A stretch of DNA of 64,000 nucleotides from Mucilaginibacter sp. KACC 22773 (GCF_028736215.1 NZ_CP117883.1:4278001-4342000), one strand, 5' to 3'. Positions 52,220 through 61,852 are shown, counted from the first letter of the stretch. Translations and numbers: made by a program. The notes: generated by a model from the sequence alone, not told the origin.

Positions 52220-52597
52220 TTCTTATGTATCAAATAATACAGTCTGCTTTTGGCAACTTTGTATTATTAATAATTGGTTTTTATAATTGGTACTGCAATT
52301 AAATTATAATTACGGCTTGTTTATGCAATTAATTTAGCAATTTATTCATCTATATTGCTATCCGGTTGATTACACTAAAGTTAATTTGCAGGCTTTAGTA
52401 TGTAAATTATTGAAATAAATTTAACTGGTTTACAATTTTTTCGACGCATCGGCAGGCCGTCATCTAAAAGTATATAAAAATTAAATCAGCGCAAAATATT
52501 CGATCAAAATCAATTGAAAATTTTCATTAACACCATCGTTAAAACATTTACTTAGTGCGCTTTACCGTTCTATAAACGAAAGTTTTAATGTAATGAG
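52220..52597. other. Intergenic region between the ECF sigma gene and the DUF4350-like gene
   Basis: 378 AT-rich bases without a gene. It should hold the promoter of the sigma/fecR unit. No TTG/TAnnTTTG match, terminator or repeat was recognised. Confidence 0.4.
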
Positions 52598-53398
52598 TTA
52601 TTCCTTTTTGGGTATTTGCGACAAAAGCCATTGAGTTATATCCTCGGCCGCCTTATCATTTTCGAACCCCATAGAAGGTGTCAGTCTTCCGTTAGTGTAT
52701 TCATTATATATCCATGGGTCGCCAACTGCAAACACTATCCCCTTGCCATACCGCTCTGTGGCCACAATTACTTTACCGCTATCTGTAAGCGCAGGTTGGG
52801 CATTTAATGATAGTTTTATGGTTGCTATATCTTTTAAATAAACCTTGCGGGCTGTTTTAAATATAGGGTTACCCGGCGAAATAGCTATTGCTCCCATTTC
52901 AAATTGCTTGTCAATAACGTGCTTGTATAAATCATCGTTAAAATGGATCCCGAATTTTCCTGCCAGGTTGTTTAAATGAGGTAGTTCGGCATTAGCACTG
53001 TCATTTGCAAGCATTACCAGCACACCGCCTTTTTTGACCCAATCAGCTATAGCTTTAATATACCTCGATTCAATATAATTAGGATTGGCCGTTTCTTTCT
53101 TCGTATCAGGGTCAACAATAATATAAATATCAGTGCCTTTTAAACTTTCTGCAGTTGGTTCGGCCATAAGGCTTTTCAGGCTTGCACCATTTTGTTTAAA
53201 AATATTCCCCCATATTGAATATCCCGAACTTTTGGTATCCTCCCAGGTATAATGAAAACGCTCCATTGTACCCGATGCATTTTTACGATATTCATTGTTA
53301 AAAAAATAGTCTAAGGTTACAGTTTTACTTTGGGCGTTTGCTGCCGGTATCATTATTACAGCAAGCAACGCTATGGTGATGCCTTTTTTAAATTTCAT
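52598..53398 (-). CDS. Secreted DUF4350-like protein (class I glutamine amidotransferase-like fold)
   Basis: 266 residues with signal peptide (MIPAANAQ). TLDYFFNNEYRK, HYTWEDTKSSGYSIWG, DIYIIVDPDTKKETANPNYI, WVKKGGVLVMLANDSANAE and GIVFAVGDPWIYNEY match the DUF4350/ThuA-like domain that in several Bacteroidota is fused to or found near GH105 rhamnogalacturonyl hydrolases. No catalytic Cys-His pair typical of amidotransferases is visible. A structural or binding role on pectic oligosaccharides is inferred. It follows the GH36 gene by 24 bases. Confidence 0.7.
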   Translation of the reverse strand: MKFKKGITIALLAVIMIPAANAQSKTVTLDYFFNNEYRKNASGTMERFHYTWEDTKSSGYSIWGNIFKQNGASLKSLMAEPTAESLKGTDIYIIVDPDTKKETANPNYIESRYIKAIADWVKKGGVLVMLANDSANAELPHLNNLAGKFGIHFNDDLYKHVIDKQFEMGAIAISPGNPIFKTARKVYLKDIATIKLSLNAQPALTDSGKVIVATERYGKGIVFAVGDPWIYNEYTNGRLTPSMGFENDKAAEDITQWLLSQIPKKE

Positions 53399-53422
53399 CT
53401 GGTTTATATTAGTTTTCTTTTT

Positions 53423-55591
53423 TCAATTCTCTGCATTTATCTCTATTACCATGCTGGTTAACGGCATTAATTTCCCCGGGGTTAAATTAAGCCCCATGGT
53501 CATCAAATAATCGCCGCTAAAAACACGTCCGTTTTCCGCAAGATTTGATTTGGCACCGGGCATAAGGTTTGTTTCTTCCACTTTATATTTTTTTTGACTG
53601 TCCAGGCCCTGTAATCGTACCCTGTTAAATACTTCTTTATACCTGGTGTTAAGGTTGTAATTAAACAAAACCGCCTTTGATTTTTCTGCATTTACATACA
53701 TGGCCACCATTCGGTTTTCATCGTAGGGAGAAATAATACGGTATAGATCGCCAAACCAAATGGTATTCCTTAAGCGGTTATAGTTTTTAACCGTCTGTTT
53801 ACTAAACTGCAATTCATCATCTGTCATTTTACTCACCTTAATATCATAGCCAAGTTTACCCATCATAGCAACATCCGTACGGAATTTGATAGACTGTTTT
53901 CCCCAGGATGTAACATGACTTGAGATAGTTAAGGCCGGGAAAAAATTACTATATCCCCATTGTATATACACGCGCTCTAAAGGATCGGTATCATCACTTG
54001 GCCAAAACTCGGTGAAGTATTTTAAAGCCCCATAGTCGGTACGCCCCCCGCCTCCTGAACACAGCATAATGGGTAAATGCGGATATTTTTGCCTTATACG
54101 ATCTAAGATTTTATAAAGGCTTAAAGTATAGTCGACAAACAATGCCGACTGCCTATCCTTTAAATTCGGCGACCAGGTATTACTCATACTCCGGTTACAA
54201 TCCCATTTAATATAAGCCAGACCAGGATTTTTGGTGAGCATATCGACCACCGTATGGTATACATAATCGGCTACTTTAGGATTTGTAAGATCTAACACTA
54301 ACTGGTTGCGCTGATAATTTTCATCCCGGTTAGGTAATTTTAAAATCCAATCCGGATGCTGCTCATATAATTCGCTTTTAGGATTTACCATTTCCGGCTC
54401 AAGCCAGATGCCAAATTTTAACCCTTTAGCTTCAGCTTGTTTAACTAAATAGCCTATCCCGTTTGGTAGTTTTGCCTTGTTCTCCTGCCAATCTCCTAAT
54501 CCCGCTTTGTCGTTATCACGTGGGTATTTATTTCCGAACCATCCATCATCAAGCAAAAACAGGTCGACACCCAGTTTTGTGGCATCATCAAACAAGCCCA
54601 CCAGTTCTTTTTCATTAAAATTAACATGTGTGGCCTCCCAGTTATTTAATAAGGTGAGGCGCGGTTTATTACCATCCAGTACACCATAATTACGTGCCCA
54701 TTGATGTAAATCCCGGCTCGCCTGCCCCTTTCCTGTAGTTGAATAGGTGAAAATAAATGCCGGGGTTGTAAAGGTTTCGCCCTTTTTTAGCTTATAGGCT
54801 GATGCATAAGGGTTAATGCCCGATATTACCCGTAAGGCGTTACGTTCGTCTATTTCAAAATGGAATTGAAAATTGCCTGTCCAGGCTAATGTGCCTGCAA
54901 GTAGCTCCCCTGTTGTTTCATCTGCCGGTTTATTTAGCGCGAGGAAAAACACCGGGGTTTGATACATATCGGCACGGGTGCCTAATTTACTGTCAATCTC
55001 TTTTACGCCGCTTGTAAGCTTGCTTTCCTGCATTTTCATTTCAGAGGCCCAGTCGCCGTGAAATTGTGTAAGCCAATAATCTTTAGCCTCAAAATGCAGC
55101 ATAGATGAGGCATAATTTTCTAAGGTTATTTCACTTTTTTCGTCATTTTTAATCTCGGCCCATGATTTTATGATGTCCTCGCTACTAAAAGCCTGGTAGT
55201 GCAGTATTACCTGCACCGAATATTTGGGATCCTGCAGTAATATGTTGGTTTCTGAAATATTTTGGTCTGAATTTTTTGTTGTGTGGTTTACATACCTTAG
55301 TTCGAGCGATGGGTTACCATCGCTGTGAATTAAGCGGATGGCGGGTTGCAACAGGTCTTCCATCCCACCGGCAATATAAGCCTCATGTTTATTATTAGGA
55401 ATTAAGCTATTATCTGCCTGATTTAAAAACCGTTTCCCCAGGTATGCCTGGTATACCCTGTTATTGGCCCCGACCGTAAATACCAAATTTACATTTTTTG
55501 TGGCAATAATTATTTGCTTGTTGCTTTGTGCTTTTAAAACAGTACCCCCGCAAAAAAAAGCCAGGTAAATAAACAGTACTAATTTACTCAT
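53423..55591 (-). CDS. GH36-family alpha-galactosidase
   Basis: 722 residues with signal peptide (GGTVLKAQS). LFLLDDGWFGNKYPRDNDKAG, GLKFGIWLEPEMVNPKSELY, YIKWDCNRSMSN with the nucleophile Asp, and FWPSDDTDPLERV with the acid/base Asp are all present and intact. It releases terminal alpha-galactose from side chains. Its stop region follows directly after the AraC gene, overlapping by 8 bases, so the regulator and the enzyme are co-transcribed. Confidence 0.94.
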   Translation of the reverse strand: MSKLVLFIYLAFFCGGTVLKAQSNKQIIIATKNVNLVFTVGANNRVYQAYLGKRFLNQADNSLIPNNKHEAYIAGGMEDLLQPAIRLIHSDGNPSLELRYVNHTTKNSDQNISETNILLQDPKYSVQVILHYQAFSSEDIIKSWAEIKNDEKSEITLENYASSMLHFEAKDYWLTQFHGDWASEMKMQESKLTSGVKEIDSKLGTRADMYQTPVFFLALNKPADETTGELLAGTLAWTGNFQFHFEIDERNALRVISGINPYASAYKLKKGETFTTPAFIFTYSTTGKGQASRDLHQWARNYGVLDGNKPRLTLLNNWEATHVNFNEKELVGLFDDATKLGVDLFLLDDGWFGNKYPRDNDKAGLGDWQENKAKLPNGIGYLVKQAEAKGLKFGIWLEPEMVNPKSELYEQHPDWILKLPNRDENYQRNQLVLDLTNPKVADYVYHTVVDMLTKNPGLAYIKWDCNRSMSNTWSPNLKDRQSALFVDYTLSLYKILDRIRQKYPHLPIMLCSGGGGRTDYGALKYFTEFWPSDDTDPLERVYIQWGYSNFFPALTISSHVTSWGKQSIKFRTDVAMMGKLGYDIKVSKMTDDELQFSKQTVKNYNRLRNTIWFGDLYRIISPYDENRMVAMYVNAEKSKAVLFNYNLNTRYKEVFNRVRLQGLDSQKKYKVEETNLMPGAKSNLAENGRVFSGDYLMTMGLNLTPGKLMPLTSMVIEINAEN

Positions 55592-56474
55592 ATGAAACTT
55601 TTGATTTTACCTGGATAAACTCTCTTTGATAGTTTAAAGGGCTTTTGCCCGTAATTTGCTTAAAGTATTTATGGAAGTTTGCAAAATTGTTGAATCCGCT
55701 TTCAGAACATAATTGCTTTAATGGCAACCTGTTTTCTATCAGTAACTTACAGGCATGCCCAACTTTAATCTCCAGCAAAAACTTAGAATATGTTTTTTGT
55801 GTGCGCGCTTTAAAATAACGACAAAATGAGTTAGGACTAACCCCGGCCAGTTCGGCAAGCTCATCCATGTGTATTTTGTTTTTGAAATTTGCCAGCGAAT
55901 ACTCATAAATTATATTAATGCCATCATTGCGGGATTCCTCCACATTAGGGCTAAAGCCAATTGATGATAAACAATCGGTGTGGTCGCCTTCGGCAATTGT
56001 ATTCAATACCTCTATCAATAATAGTATTCGTTTTGCACCTTCGGCCGCCAGCAGCCTCTGCATAGTTTCGGCAACCTGTTTTTTTACTTTACCGTTAATT
56101 TGTATCCCACGCCTGGCTTTTTCAAGCACGGTTTTTATGTTTTTGTTCTCTGGCAGTTGCAAAAAATCATTCCCCCAAAAATTTTCGCAAAAATGGGCCA
56201 CCCTTATATCAACCTCGGCTTTTTCATCCCGTGAAAAATAGATATCATCAAAACGCCAGTAGTGCGGGAGGTACGATCCTACCAAAACAATATCGCCGGT
56301 GTTAAACTGCCGTATGTTGTCGCCTATAAACTGAGTTCCACTACCTTTTTCAAAGTGGATCAACTCTACTTCGGGATGGTAGTGCCATTTACTATTAATA
56401 GAAGGAACCACGTCCTGTCGTACACTGAAGGACCGCGCAGGACCGGATGATACTTTTAGCAATTGTGGTCTCAT
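55584..56474 (-). CDS. AraC-family transcriptional regulator with cupin sensor
   Basis: 296 residues. The N-terminal cupin has KWHYHPEVELIHFEKGSG and FNTGDIVLVGSYLPHYWR, which should bind a small sugar. The C-terminal double helix-turn-helix has MDELAELAGVSPNSFCRYFKA and CSESGFNNFANFHKYFKQITGKSPLNYQ. It lies between the GH29 and GH36 genes on the same strand and probably controls this block. Fucose or galactose are candidate inducers because of the neighbours; that is inference. Confidence 0.92.
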   Translation of the reverse strand: MRPQLLKVSSGPARSFSVRQDVVPSINSKWHYHPEVELIHFEKGSGTQFIGDNIRQFNTGDIVLVGSYLPHYWRFDDIYFSRDEKAEVDIRVAHFCENFWGNDFLQLPENKNIKTVLEKARRGIQINGKVKKQVAETMQRLLAAEGAKRILLLIEVLNTIAEGDHTDCLSSIGFSPNVEESRNDGINIIYEYSLANFKNKIHMDELAELAGVSPNSFCRYFKARTQKTYSKFLLEIKVGHACKLLIENRLPLKQLCSESGFNNFANFHKYFKQITGKSPLNYQREFIQVKSKVSYE

Positions 56475-56509
56475 TTATGTTGATTTACTGTTAACGATAG
56501 TTCGGTTTA

Positions 56510-57937
56510 TTAATCCAGCGCACCTGTTTTCATTTTTTCAGCCGGCCTGGCTGCCTGTGTATCTATAGGCCCTTTTACTTCCACCTTAATTACTGTGGCA
56601 ATGTTATCTGTGGCTTTATCGGCTACATTTATAGTTATGCCGTCGTTACTTAAACCTGTTTTTAAAGTGCTGCCACCGTCAAGCATTTTGGCGCCAATAA
56701 TTTCATTTTTTAACCCGGGAATGGTTAGTTTCCCATCGGCAGGCCAGTTAAATACAGAAAAATACAGGATAGTATTTTTACCTTCAGGCTTCGATGTGCA
56801 GCGCCCCCAGCTCAGTGGCTGTAACGGGCTTGCCTTGGTAGCGTAAATAGCTTCGCCGTTTACCTTCATCCATTCGCCCATCTTTTTTAATGTAGTGATA
56901 CTTTCCTGCGGAAACTCACCTTCGGCAGTAGGGCCAACATTTAACAGGTAATTCCCTCCTTTTGAGGCTATGTCAATCAGGTTATGGATTAGTGTTTCGG
57001 GCGTTTTCCATTTATGATCATAACTTTTATAACCCCAGGTACCGTTCATGGTCATGCAGGTTTCCCAGTCTTTTCCGTCAAGCTCGCTAAGATTAGGTAT
57101 CTTTTGTTCGGGGGTTTTATAATCGCCGGCAAAATCGGGGCGTTTAAGCCGGTCGTTGGTTATGATATTGGGTTGTAACTTTAATACGTCCTGAAGTTTT
57201 TGCGCAAACTCGTCGGTCATGGCTGTTGGTGTATCCCACCAAATTACCGCAACATCGCCATAGTTGGTAAGCAGCTCTTTTACCTGCGGCACGGCTACTT
57301 TATCAATATATTGCGCCATGTTGTTTGAGGTTTGAACAGGATCCCAATGGCCGCTGTTTTCTTTAGTATAGGCATCAATCTTTGCCGAATCGGGATTAGC
57401 CCAGCCTTCGCTGCTTACTTTACGTGCCGCTGCACCGCCGGGATTATTCCAGTCCTGGGCCTGTGAATAATAAAAGCCCAGTTTAATACCATATTTGCGG
57501 CAAGCTGCAGCCAATGGTTTTAAAACATCTTTACCATAAGGTGTAGCATCGGCAATATTCCATTTACTGGCGTTTGATTTAAACATGGCAAAACCATCAT
57601 GATGTTTTGCCGTTATTACAATATATTTCATTCCGGCTTCTTTGGCCAGCTTCACCCAGGCTTCGGGGTTATATTTTACGGGATTAAACTTTTGGGCAAA
57701 CTGTTGGTATTCGGCTACCGGAATTTTGGCCCTGTTCATAATCCATTCTCCGCCACGCCCTACTTCATGCCCCTTATACATACCCGCCAATCCAGCATAA
57801 TCGCCCCAATGAATAAACATTCCGAAACGGGCTTCACGCCACCATTTCATACGTTCGTCGCGGGTAAGCTCTTTCTGGGCAAAAACAGCGTGCGTAAAAA
57901 ATAGTAATAGCAAACAGGCTATAAAAGGTTTTTTCAT
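56510..57937 (-). CDS. GH29-family alpha-L-fucosidase
   Basis: 475 residues with signal peptide (LLLFFTHAVFAQ). RFGMFIHWGDYAG, YIVITAKHHDGFAMF, GIKLGFYYSQAQDW and GDVAVIWWDTPT (nucleophile Asp in WWD) give the GH29 barrel; GGNYLLNVGPTAEGEF is the usual C-terminal part of the catalytic domain. It hydrolyses alpha-fucosyl caps. A beta-domain ends the protein. First gene of the GH29-AraC-GH36-DUF4350 block, 36 bases from the AraC start. Confidence 0.94.
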   Translation of the reverse strand: MKKPFIACLLLLFFTHAVFAQKELTRDERMKWWREARFGMFIHWGDYAGLAGMYKGHEVGRGGEWIMNRAKIPVAEYQQFAQKFNPVKYNPEAWVKLAKEAGMKYIVITAKHHDGFAMFKSNASKWNIADATPYGKDVLKPLAAACRKYGIKLGFYYSQAQDWNNPGGAAARKVSSEGWANPDSAKIDAYTKENSGHWDPVQTSNNMAQYIDKVAVPQVKELLTNYGDVAVIWWDTPTAMTDEFAQKLQDVLKLQPNIITNDRLKRPDFAGDYKTPEQKIPNLSELDGKDWETCMTMNGTWGYKSYDHKWKTPETLIHNLIDIASKGGNYLLNVGPTAEGEFPQESITTLKKMGEWMKVNGEAIYATKASPLQPLSWGRCTSKPEGKNTILYFSVFNWPADGKLTIPGLKNEIIGAKMLDGGSTLKTGLSNDGITINVADKATDNIATVIKVEVKGPIDTQAARPAEKMKTGALD

Positions 57938-58420
57938 ATTGGTTTATTTTTGACGGATTAACCGCCTTGTTTTATAATGATTGCGATTATGCTGAATGGT
58001 TAATAAGCATGTGTTACACTGCTCTTATGTTACCATACAATCGTAATAATGACTGGTACTATATTGATATATAATAATCTACGCAAACGTTGTAGTAAGG
58101 CCAGACCTTGCGCAGCGGGAAATAAAAGATTAAACCAGTGCTTATACTCCTTTTTTTAACGGGACGGGTAGGTGACAGTAGGTTGCAGCGCGACAAGCAT
58201 AAAGCCAACCGCAACGGAGATTTGCATCTGATCAGATAAAAGAGAATTACTATCCAGCGCACCAATTGCTTAATAAGACCTGAGCCAATGTTCCAGAAAT
58301 AAAGTACCCATAACGCGATTAGGCTTTTAGCACGTACATCCTCATCCTGTTGATAAAACCAGTTGGGGCGGATTGTGACACCTGTCTCGACGGGCGCTTA
58401 TGCCGTTTCTCGTTGATACC
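57938..58420. other. Intergenic region upstream of the GH29 gene
   Basis: 483 bases without a convincing gene. The AraC-controlled promoter of the GH29 block should lie in the first 150 bases. A 68-codon minus-strand open stretch at 58059-58265 has no protein-like features and was not called. Confidence 0.4.
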
Positions 58421-58558
58421 ATGAAAAACAAGCTATTACGAAAAAAGAGACAAAAGACCTCTAAAAATCTCTTAACCCGTGAAGGGTGGATAACGGTTCA
58501 TAATTCGAACCATTTTGTGAATTTGATTGAAATTGGAGATTTTTCCAAAATTATTTAA
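58421..58558 (+). CDS. Small open reading frame, 45 residues, doubtful
   Basis: Begins MKNKLLRKKRQKT and ends GDFSKII. Strongly basic at the start. No family recognised. It lies in a stretch that looks decayed, about 200 bases before a plus-strand terminator at 58757. It could be a real short gene or the remnant of a longer one. Confidence 0.2.
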   Translation: MKNKLLRKKRQKTSKNLLTREGWITVHNSNHFVNLIEIGDFSKII

Positions 58559-58756
58559 AGCCAATAAATCTAACTCTGATTTAGATCTCATCAAAGCTGT
58601 AAGGCGATGAATTATTTTCGAGGCGCAGGTTTGGATTGTTCCGATCGTGTCGCTATTCGGGGCATCGGTGGTAAGCGAGTCGGAATTGCCTTGAGCAGAA
58701 GTCGCTACCTCCGTGCCCGCCAGCTTACCGCCCTATCTTTTCCCCAGCGGGCTATG

Positions 58757-58789
58757 AAGCAGCTTTACGAAAATTGGGCTGCTTTTTTT
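58757..58789 (+). terminator. Plus-strand intrinsic terminator
   Basis: AAGCAGC (58757-58763) pairs with GCTGCTT (58778-58784) around 14 bases, followed by a T-run to 58789. No intact plus-strand gene ends just before it, which supports the view that a gene between 58420 and 58750 has decayed. Confidence 0.6.
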
Positions 58790-58824
58790 ATTTTTGAGAC
58801 CGTTAGCCCATCTCGGAAATCCAC

Positions 58825-59312
58825 ATGGATAAGTTTTTTAAAACACCTGATCAAATATCTGCTTTGATGCAGCATTGGTTCCTTTCCTATCATGGTAAGG
58901 ATAGGAACTTCTTTACCGGGTCTGAAACTTTTACTTTTTTTGATCTTATACCTGAAGGGCTCCAACAGGCACTTCTTCGGCAAGCAAGTTTAGATGAGCG
59001 TGAAAAACCTGTATTCCTGCTTGATTGTGGCAATGCCGTATTCGTATTGAATACGACTCGTAGATTCATAAGGATCGGCGAATCTGATCTTGAGTCCGTT
59101 TTTATGCAGACTTTGGCGGGCATTATGGCTTTAATTCGATAGAGATAAAAGGAGCGGAAAAAGGAATCAAGACAGACGGATATGTTGCCGAGTTCGGCTT
59201 GGCAACCCAAAGTCGTAAAATTGTATACTGGTCGATCCCATCCGGAAGACCCGGATTTGCTTTTTGGAATGTTACGAAAAAATGCACACTTATAGGGAGA
59301 AAGTACCTTTAA
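58825..59312 (+). pseudogene. Frameshifted hypothetical gene
   Basis: The first frame runs 106 codons from MDKFFKTPDQISALMQHWF to a stop at 59140-59142. A second frame, shifted, stays open from about 59061 to a stop at 59310-59312 and reads protein-like (KTDGYVAEFGLATQSRKIV, then WSIPSGRPGFAFWNVTKK). The frames overlap around 59061-59142, so a single indel there would join them to about 160 residues. I do not recognise the family. No signal peptide or membrane segment. Two separate overlapping genes are less likely because the second lacks a good start. Confidence 0.45.
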
Positions 59313-59427
59313 CAGGCGCCGAAGGCAACGAACTTATTGTTTTATAAGATTGACAGTCCCCTTATGTCTTCAGTATGATGTATATCCTATTACCGAAACA
59401 TAGATAAAAAAGCATAGATAATGGCAC

Positions 59428-59459
59428 AAAAAAAGCCTCCCATTTTCATGAGAGGCTTT
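59428..59459 (-). terminator. Intrinsic terminator of tRNA-His
   Basis: Read on the minus strand, AAAGCCTC pairs with GAGGC-type bases around a loop of about 12, and seven T follow (59434-59428). It starts just after the tRNA 3' end. Confidence 0.85.
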
Positions 59460-59460
59460 C

Positions 59461-59536
59461 GGGTAAATGATGGGGCTCGAACCCACGACCCTCGGTACCA
59501 CAAACCGATGCTCTAACCAACTGAGCTACATCTACC
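59461..59536 (-). tRNA. tRNA-His (anticodon GTG)
   Basis: 76 bases forming a full cloverleaf. The acceptor arm GGTAGATG/CATTTACC has 8 pairs, including the extra G at -1 that marks histidine tRNAs, and the discriminator base is C. D arm GCTC/GAGC, anticodon arm TCGGT-TTGTGGT-ACCGA with anticodon GTG, T arm GTGGG-TTCGAGC-CCCAT. CCA is not encoded. Confidence 0.95.
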
Positions 59537-59548
59537 GTTTGGAGAGTG

Positions 59549-59578
59549 CAAAAATAGAAATCTTCGGCCTATTTGCAA
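59549..59578 (-). promoter_or_regulatory. Bacteroidota-type promoter of tRNA-His
   Basis: On the minus strand TTG (59578-59576), 19 bases, then TATTTTTG (59556-59549). This fits the Bacteroidota primary-sigma consensus TTG-N19-21-TAnnTTTG exactly. The tRNA starts 12 bases downstream. Confidence 0.8.
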
Positions 59579-59633
59579 ACTCTTTTTAAAATTACATTCA
59601 GCTTACCGCATTTATTTAGAACAATTTTAATTA

Positions 59634-61745
59634 ATGGCTAAATTTGTCATTATGGCTGAGCAATTAATTGAACTGAATGTGACCGGGATGCATTGTAATA
59701 ATTGCGCCATGTCTATTCATAAACTCCTTGAAAAAAAAGGGTTACATAATATATTGGTTGACTTTGCCGGCGAGGAAGTAAAATTTTCAACCGATGACGA
59801 TTCCAAACTGCCCGATGTAATAAAAGGCATAGAAAATTTGGGATTTAAAGTAATTGACGATCTCAACCAGCATTCGCCTCCGTTTTATGAGCTGGTAGAG
59901 AACAAATTTATCTTCTGCGCCATCTTTACAGCGCCACTTTTATTACATATGCTGCTGCCATGGCATTTTCTACATCGGCCCATAGTACAGCTACTTTTAT
60001 GCCTGCCTGTTTTTATTGTGGGCTGCCTGCATTTTGGAAAAAGTGCATGGAACTCGGTTAAAGCCGGTGTGCCTAATATGGATGTACTTATATTTATTGG
60101 TTCCACATCGGCATTTGTTTATAGCCTTGCTGGTACCATTCAGGCATTAGGCGGCCGCTATCAGTTTTATGAAACCTGCGCTACCATCATCACATTGGTG
60201 TTATTGGGTAACGTTTTAGAAAAACGTTCGGTTACGCAAACTACGTCGGCAGTAAAAGATCTGATAAAATTTCAGCAGGTAAATGCCAACAGGATGGTTA
60301 ATGGAGCTATTGAAATAATTAGCGCCAAAGATGTTCGCCCGGGGGATACCCTGGTGGTAAATCAGGGCGACAAGGTGCCCGTTGATGGCGAGATTCTTTC
60401 AGGCAACGCCTCTGTTGACGAAGCCATGCTTACCGGCGAAAGCATACCGGTTGAAAAAGATAAATATGATAAAGTAATTGGCGGCACTATAGTAGTTAAT
60501 GGGAACTTCCATATGCTGGCCACCAAAGTTGGCTCCAATACCGTCCTGTCGCAGATTATCGACCTGATGAAAAAAGCACAGGCCGCCAAGCCCCCTGTTC
60601 AGAAATTGGGCGATAAGGCAGCATCAATATTTGTACCTGCAGTTATATTAATATCATTGATCACATTTACGTTAACCTATTTTGTAGGCGACGCGGGCTT
60701 GCAAAAATCATTAATGAATGCCATTGCCGTACTGGTTATTTCATGCCCATGTGCTATGGGTTTGGCTACCCCCACAGCTGTTATGGTTGGCCTGGGGCGG
60801 GCTGCAAAAAATGGCATCCTGATTAAAGGGGGCGATACGGTTGAAGCTGTTGCAAATACCAAATACGTAGTTTTTGATAAAACAGGCACACTGACCACAG
60901 GGAAATTCAGCATTAACGAGATCAAAGCAGAAGCAGGTACGGACCTGGAATTAATCCGGGGTATAATCACCGCTATTGAAGAACGTTCAAACCACCCCAT
61001 TGCCAAATCATTGGTCGACGGTTTAAAAAAACTACCGCAGCAAAAAGTGATCTTAAAATCTGTTCAGGAAGAAAAGGGGTTAGGAATGCGTGCCGAAGAT
61101 GTACAGGGTAATCATTACTTTTTAGGCACCGCCAAACAAAACACCGAAGATCATTTTAACCTTTCGCTTTATAAAAACCAGCAATTGCTGGCCCAGGTTG
61201 CCATAGACGACGAGATTAAGCCCGAAACAGCCCTACTGATAACGAAACTTAAAAAAATGGGAATTGTACCTGTACTTTTAAGCGGAGATAAAAAAAACCG
61301 CTGTTTGAAAGTTGCCAGCCAGATAGGTATTACTGAAGTCCACTCCGAAAGACTTCCCGATGAAAAGCTGAAAGTAATTGACATATACAAACAAAAGGGT
61401 AAAACCATAATGATTGGCGACGGCATCAATGACGCCCCTGCCCTCACCCGGGCTGATGTGGGCGTATCAATGAACGATGCCAGCCAGGTAGCTATCCAAT
61501 CGGCAAGTGTGGTGCTGTTAAATACTGATTTACATTCAGTTGTTAAATTTTTGCAGATTAGTAAGCACACCCTGCTTACCATTAAACAAAACCTCTTTTG
61601 GGCTTTTGCCTATAACATTATAGCCATACCGGTGGCGGCATTCGGTTTTTTAAACCCCATGGTTGGCGCCTTTGCCATGGCTTTTTCTGACGTGGTGGTA
61701 ATTGGTAATTCGTTGAGACTGAAGGTGAAGAACGTCGATGGCTGA
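59634..61745 (+). CDS. copA: Copper-type P1B-ATPase (heavy-metal transporter)
   Basis: 703 residues. One N-terminal heavy-metal domain with GMHCNNCAMS (CxxC), eight expected membrane helices, the actuator MLTGESIPVEKDK, the ion-binding SCPCAMGLATPTA (CPC, typical of copper pumps), DKTGTLTTGKF (phosphorylated Asp) and GDGINDAPALTRADVGVSM. Near the end YNIIAIPVAAFGFLNPM belongs to the last helices. It would export Cu(I). The ATG at 59634 or the one at 59652 (MAEQLIELN) may be used. No copper regulator or chaperone gene is adjacent. Confidence 0.92.
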   Translation: MAKFVIMAEQLIELNVTGMHCNNCAMSIHKLLEKKGLHNILVDFAGEEVKFSTDDDSKLPDVIKGIENLGFKVIDDLNQHSPPFYELVENKFIFCAIFTAPLLLHMLLPWHFLHRPIVQLLLCLPVFIVGCLHFGKSAWNSVKAGVPNMDVLIFIGSTSAFVYSLAGTIQALGGRYQFYETCATIITLVLLGNVLEKRSVTQTTSAVKDLIKFQQVNANRMVNGAIEIISAKDVRPGDTLVVNQGDKVPVDGEILSGNASVDEAMLTGESIPVEKDKYDKVIGGTIVVNGNFHMLATKVGSNTVLSQIIDLMKKAQAAKPPVQKLGDKAASIFVPAVILISLITFTLTYFVGDAGLQKSLMNAIAVLVISCPCAMGLATPTAVMVGLGRAAKNGILIKGGDTVEAVANTKYVVFDKTGTLTTGKFSINEIKAEAGTDLELIRGIITAIEERSNHPIAKSLVDGLKKLPQQKVILKSVQEEKGLGMRAEDVQGNHYFLGTAKQNTEDHFNLSLYKNQQLLAQVAIDDEIKPETALLITKLKKMGIVPVLLSGDKKNRCLKVASQIGITEVHSERLPDEKLKVIDIYKQKGKTIMIGDGINDAPALTRADVGVSMNDASQVAIQSASVVLLNTDLHSVVKFLQISKHTLLTIKQNLFWAFAYNIIAIPVAAFGFLNPMVGAFAMAFSDVVVIGNSLRLKVKNVDG

Positions 61746-61806
61746 TAGACCATAGTCCATAGCATTCTCATTTTCCTATTTAGTTCATCTAAACATCAAA
61801 CTTTGC

Positions 61807-61814
61807 TATTTTTG
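61807..61814 (+). promoter_or_regulatory. Probable -7 box of the RNase HI gene
   Basis: TATTTTTG fits TAnnTTTG; 20 bases upstream is TTC (61784-61786) in place of TTG. It lies 38 bases before the gene start, a sensible distance. Confidence 0.45.
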
Positions 61815-61852
61815 CCCCATGGACCATTTACTATCGTCCATGGACCAACATC

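Noticed and set aside
58059..58265. 68-codon minus-strand frame
   Set aside because: No family, no conserved-looking content, lies in the GH29 promoter region.
58607..58867. 86-codon plus-strand frame
   Set aside because: It runs through the terminator hairpin at 58757 and overlaps the start of the next frame; composition rich in Arg and Ser without a domain.
59461..59536. Integration site with target duplication at tRNA-His
   Set aside because: No second copy of the tRNA 3' end and no integrase was found in the window.
61169..61582. 137-codon minus-strand frame
   Set aside because: Antisense to the ATPase catalytic domain.
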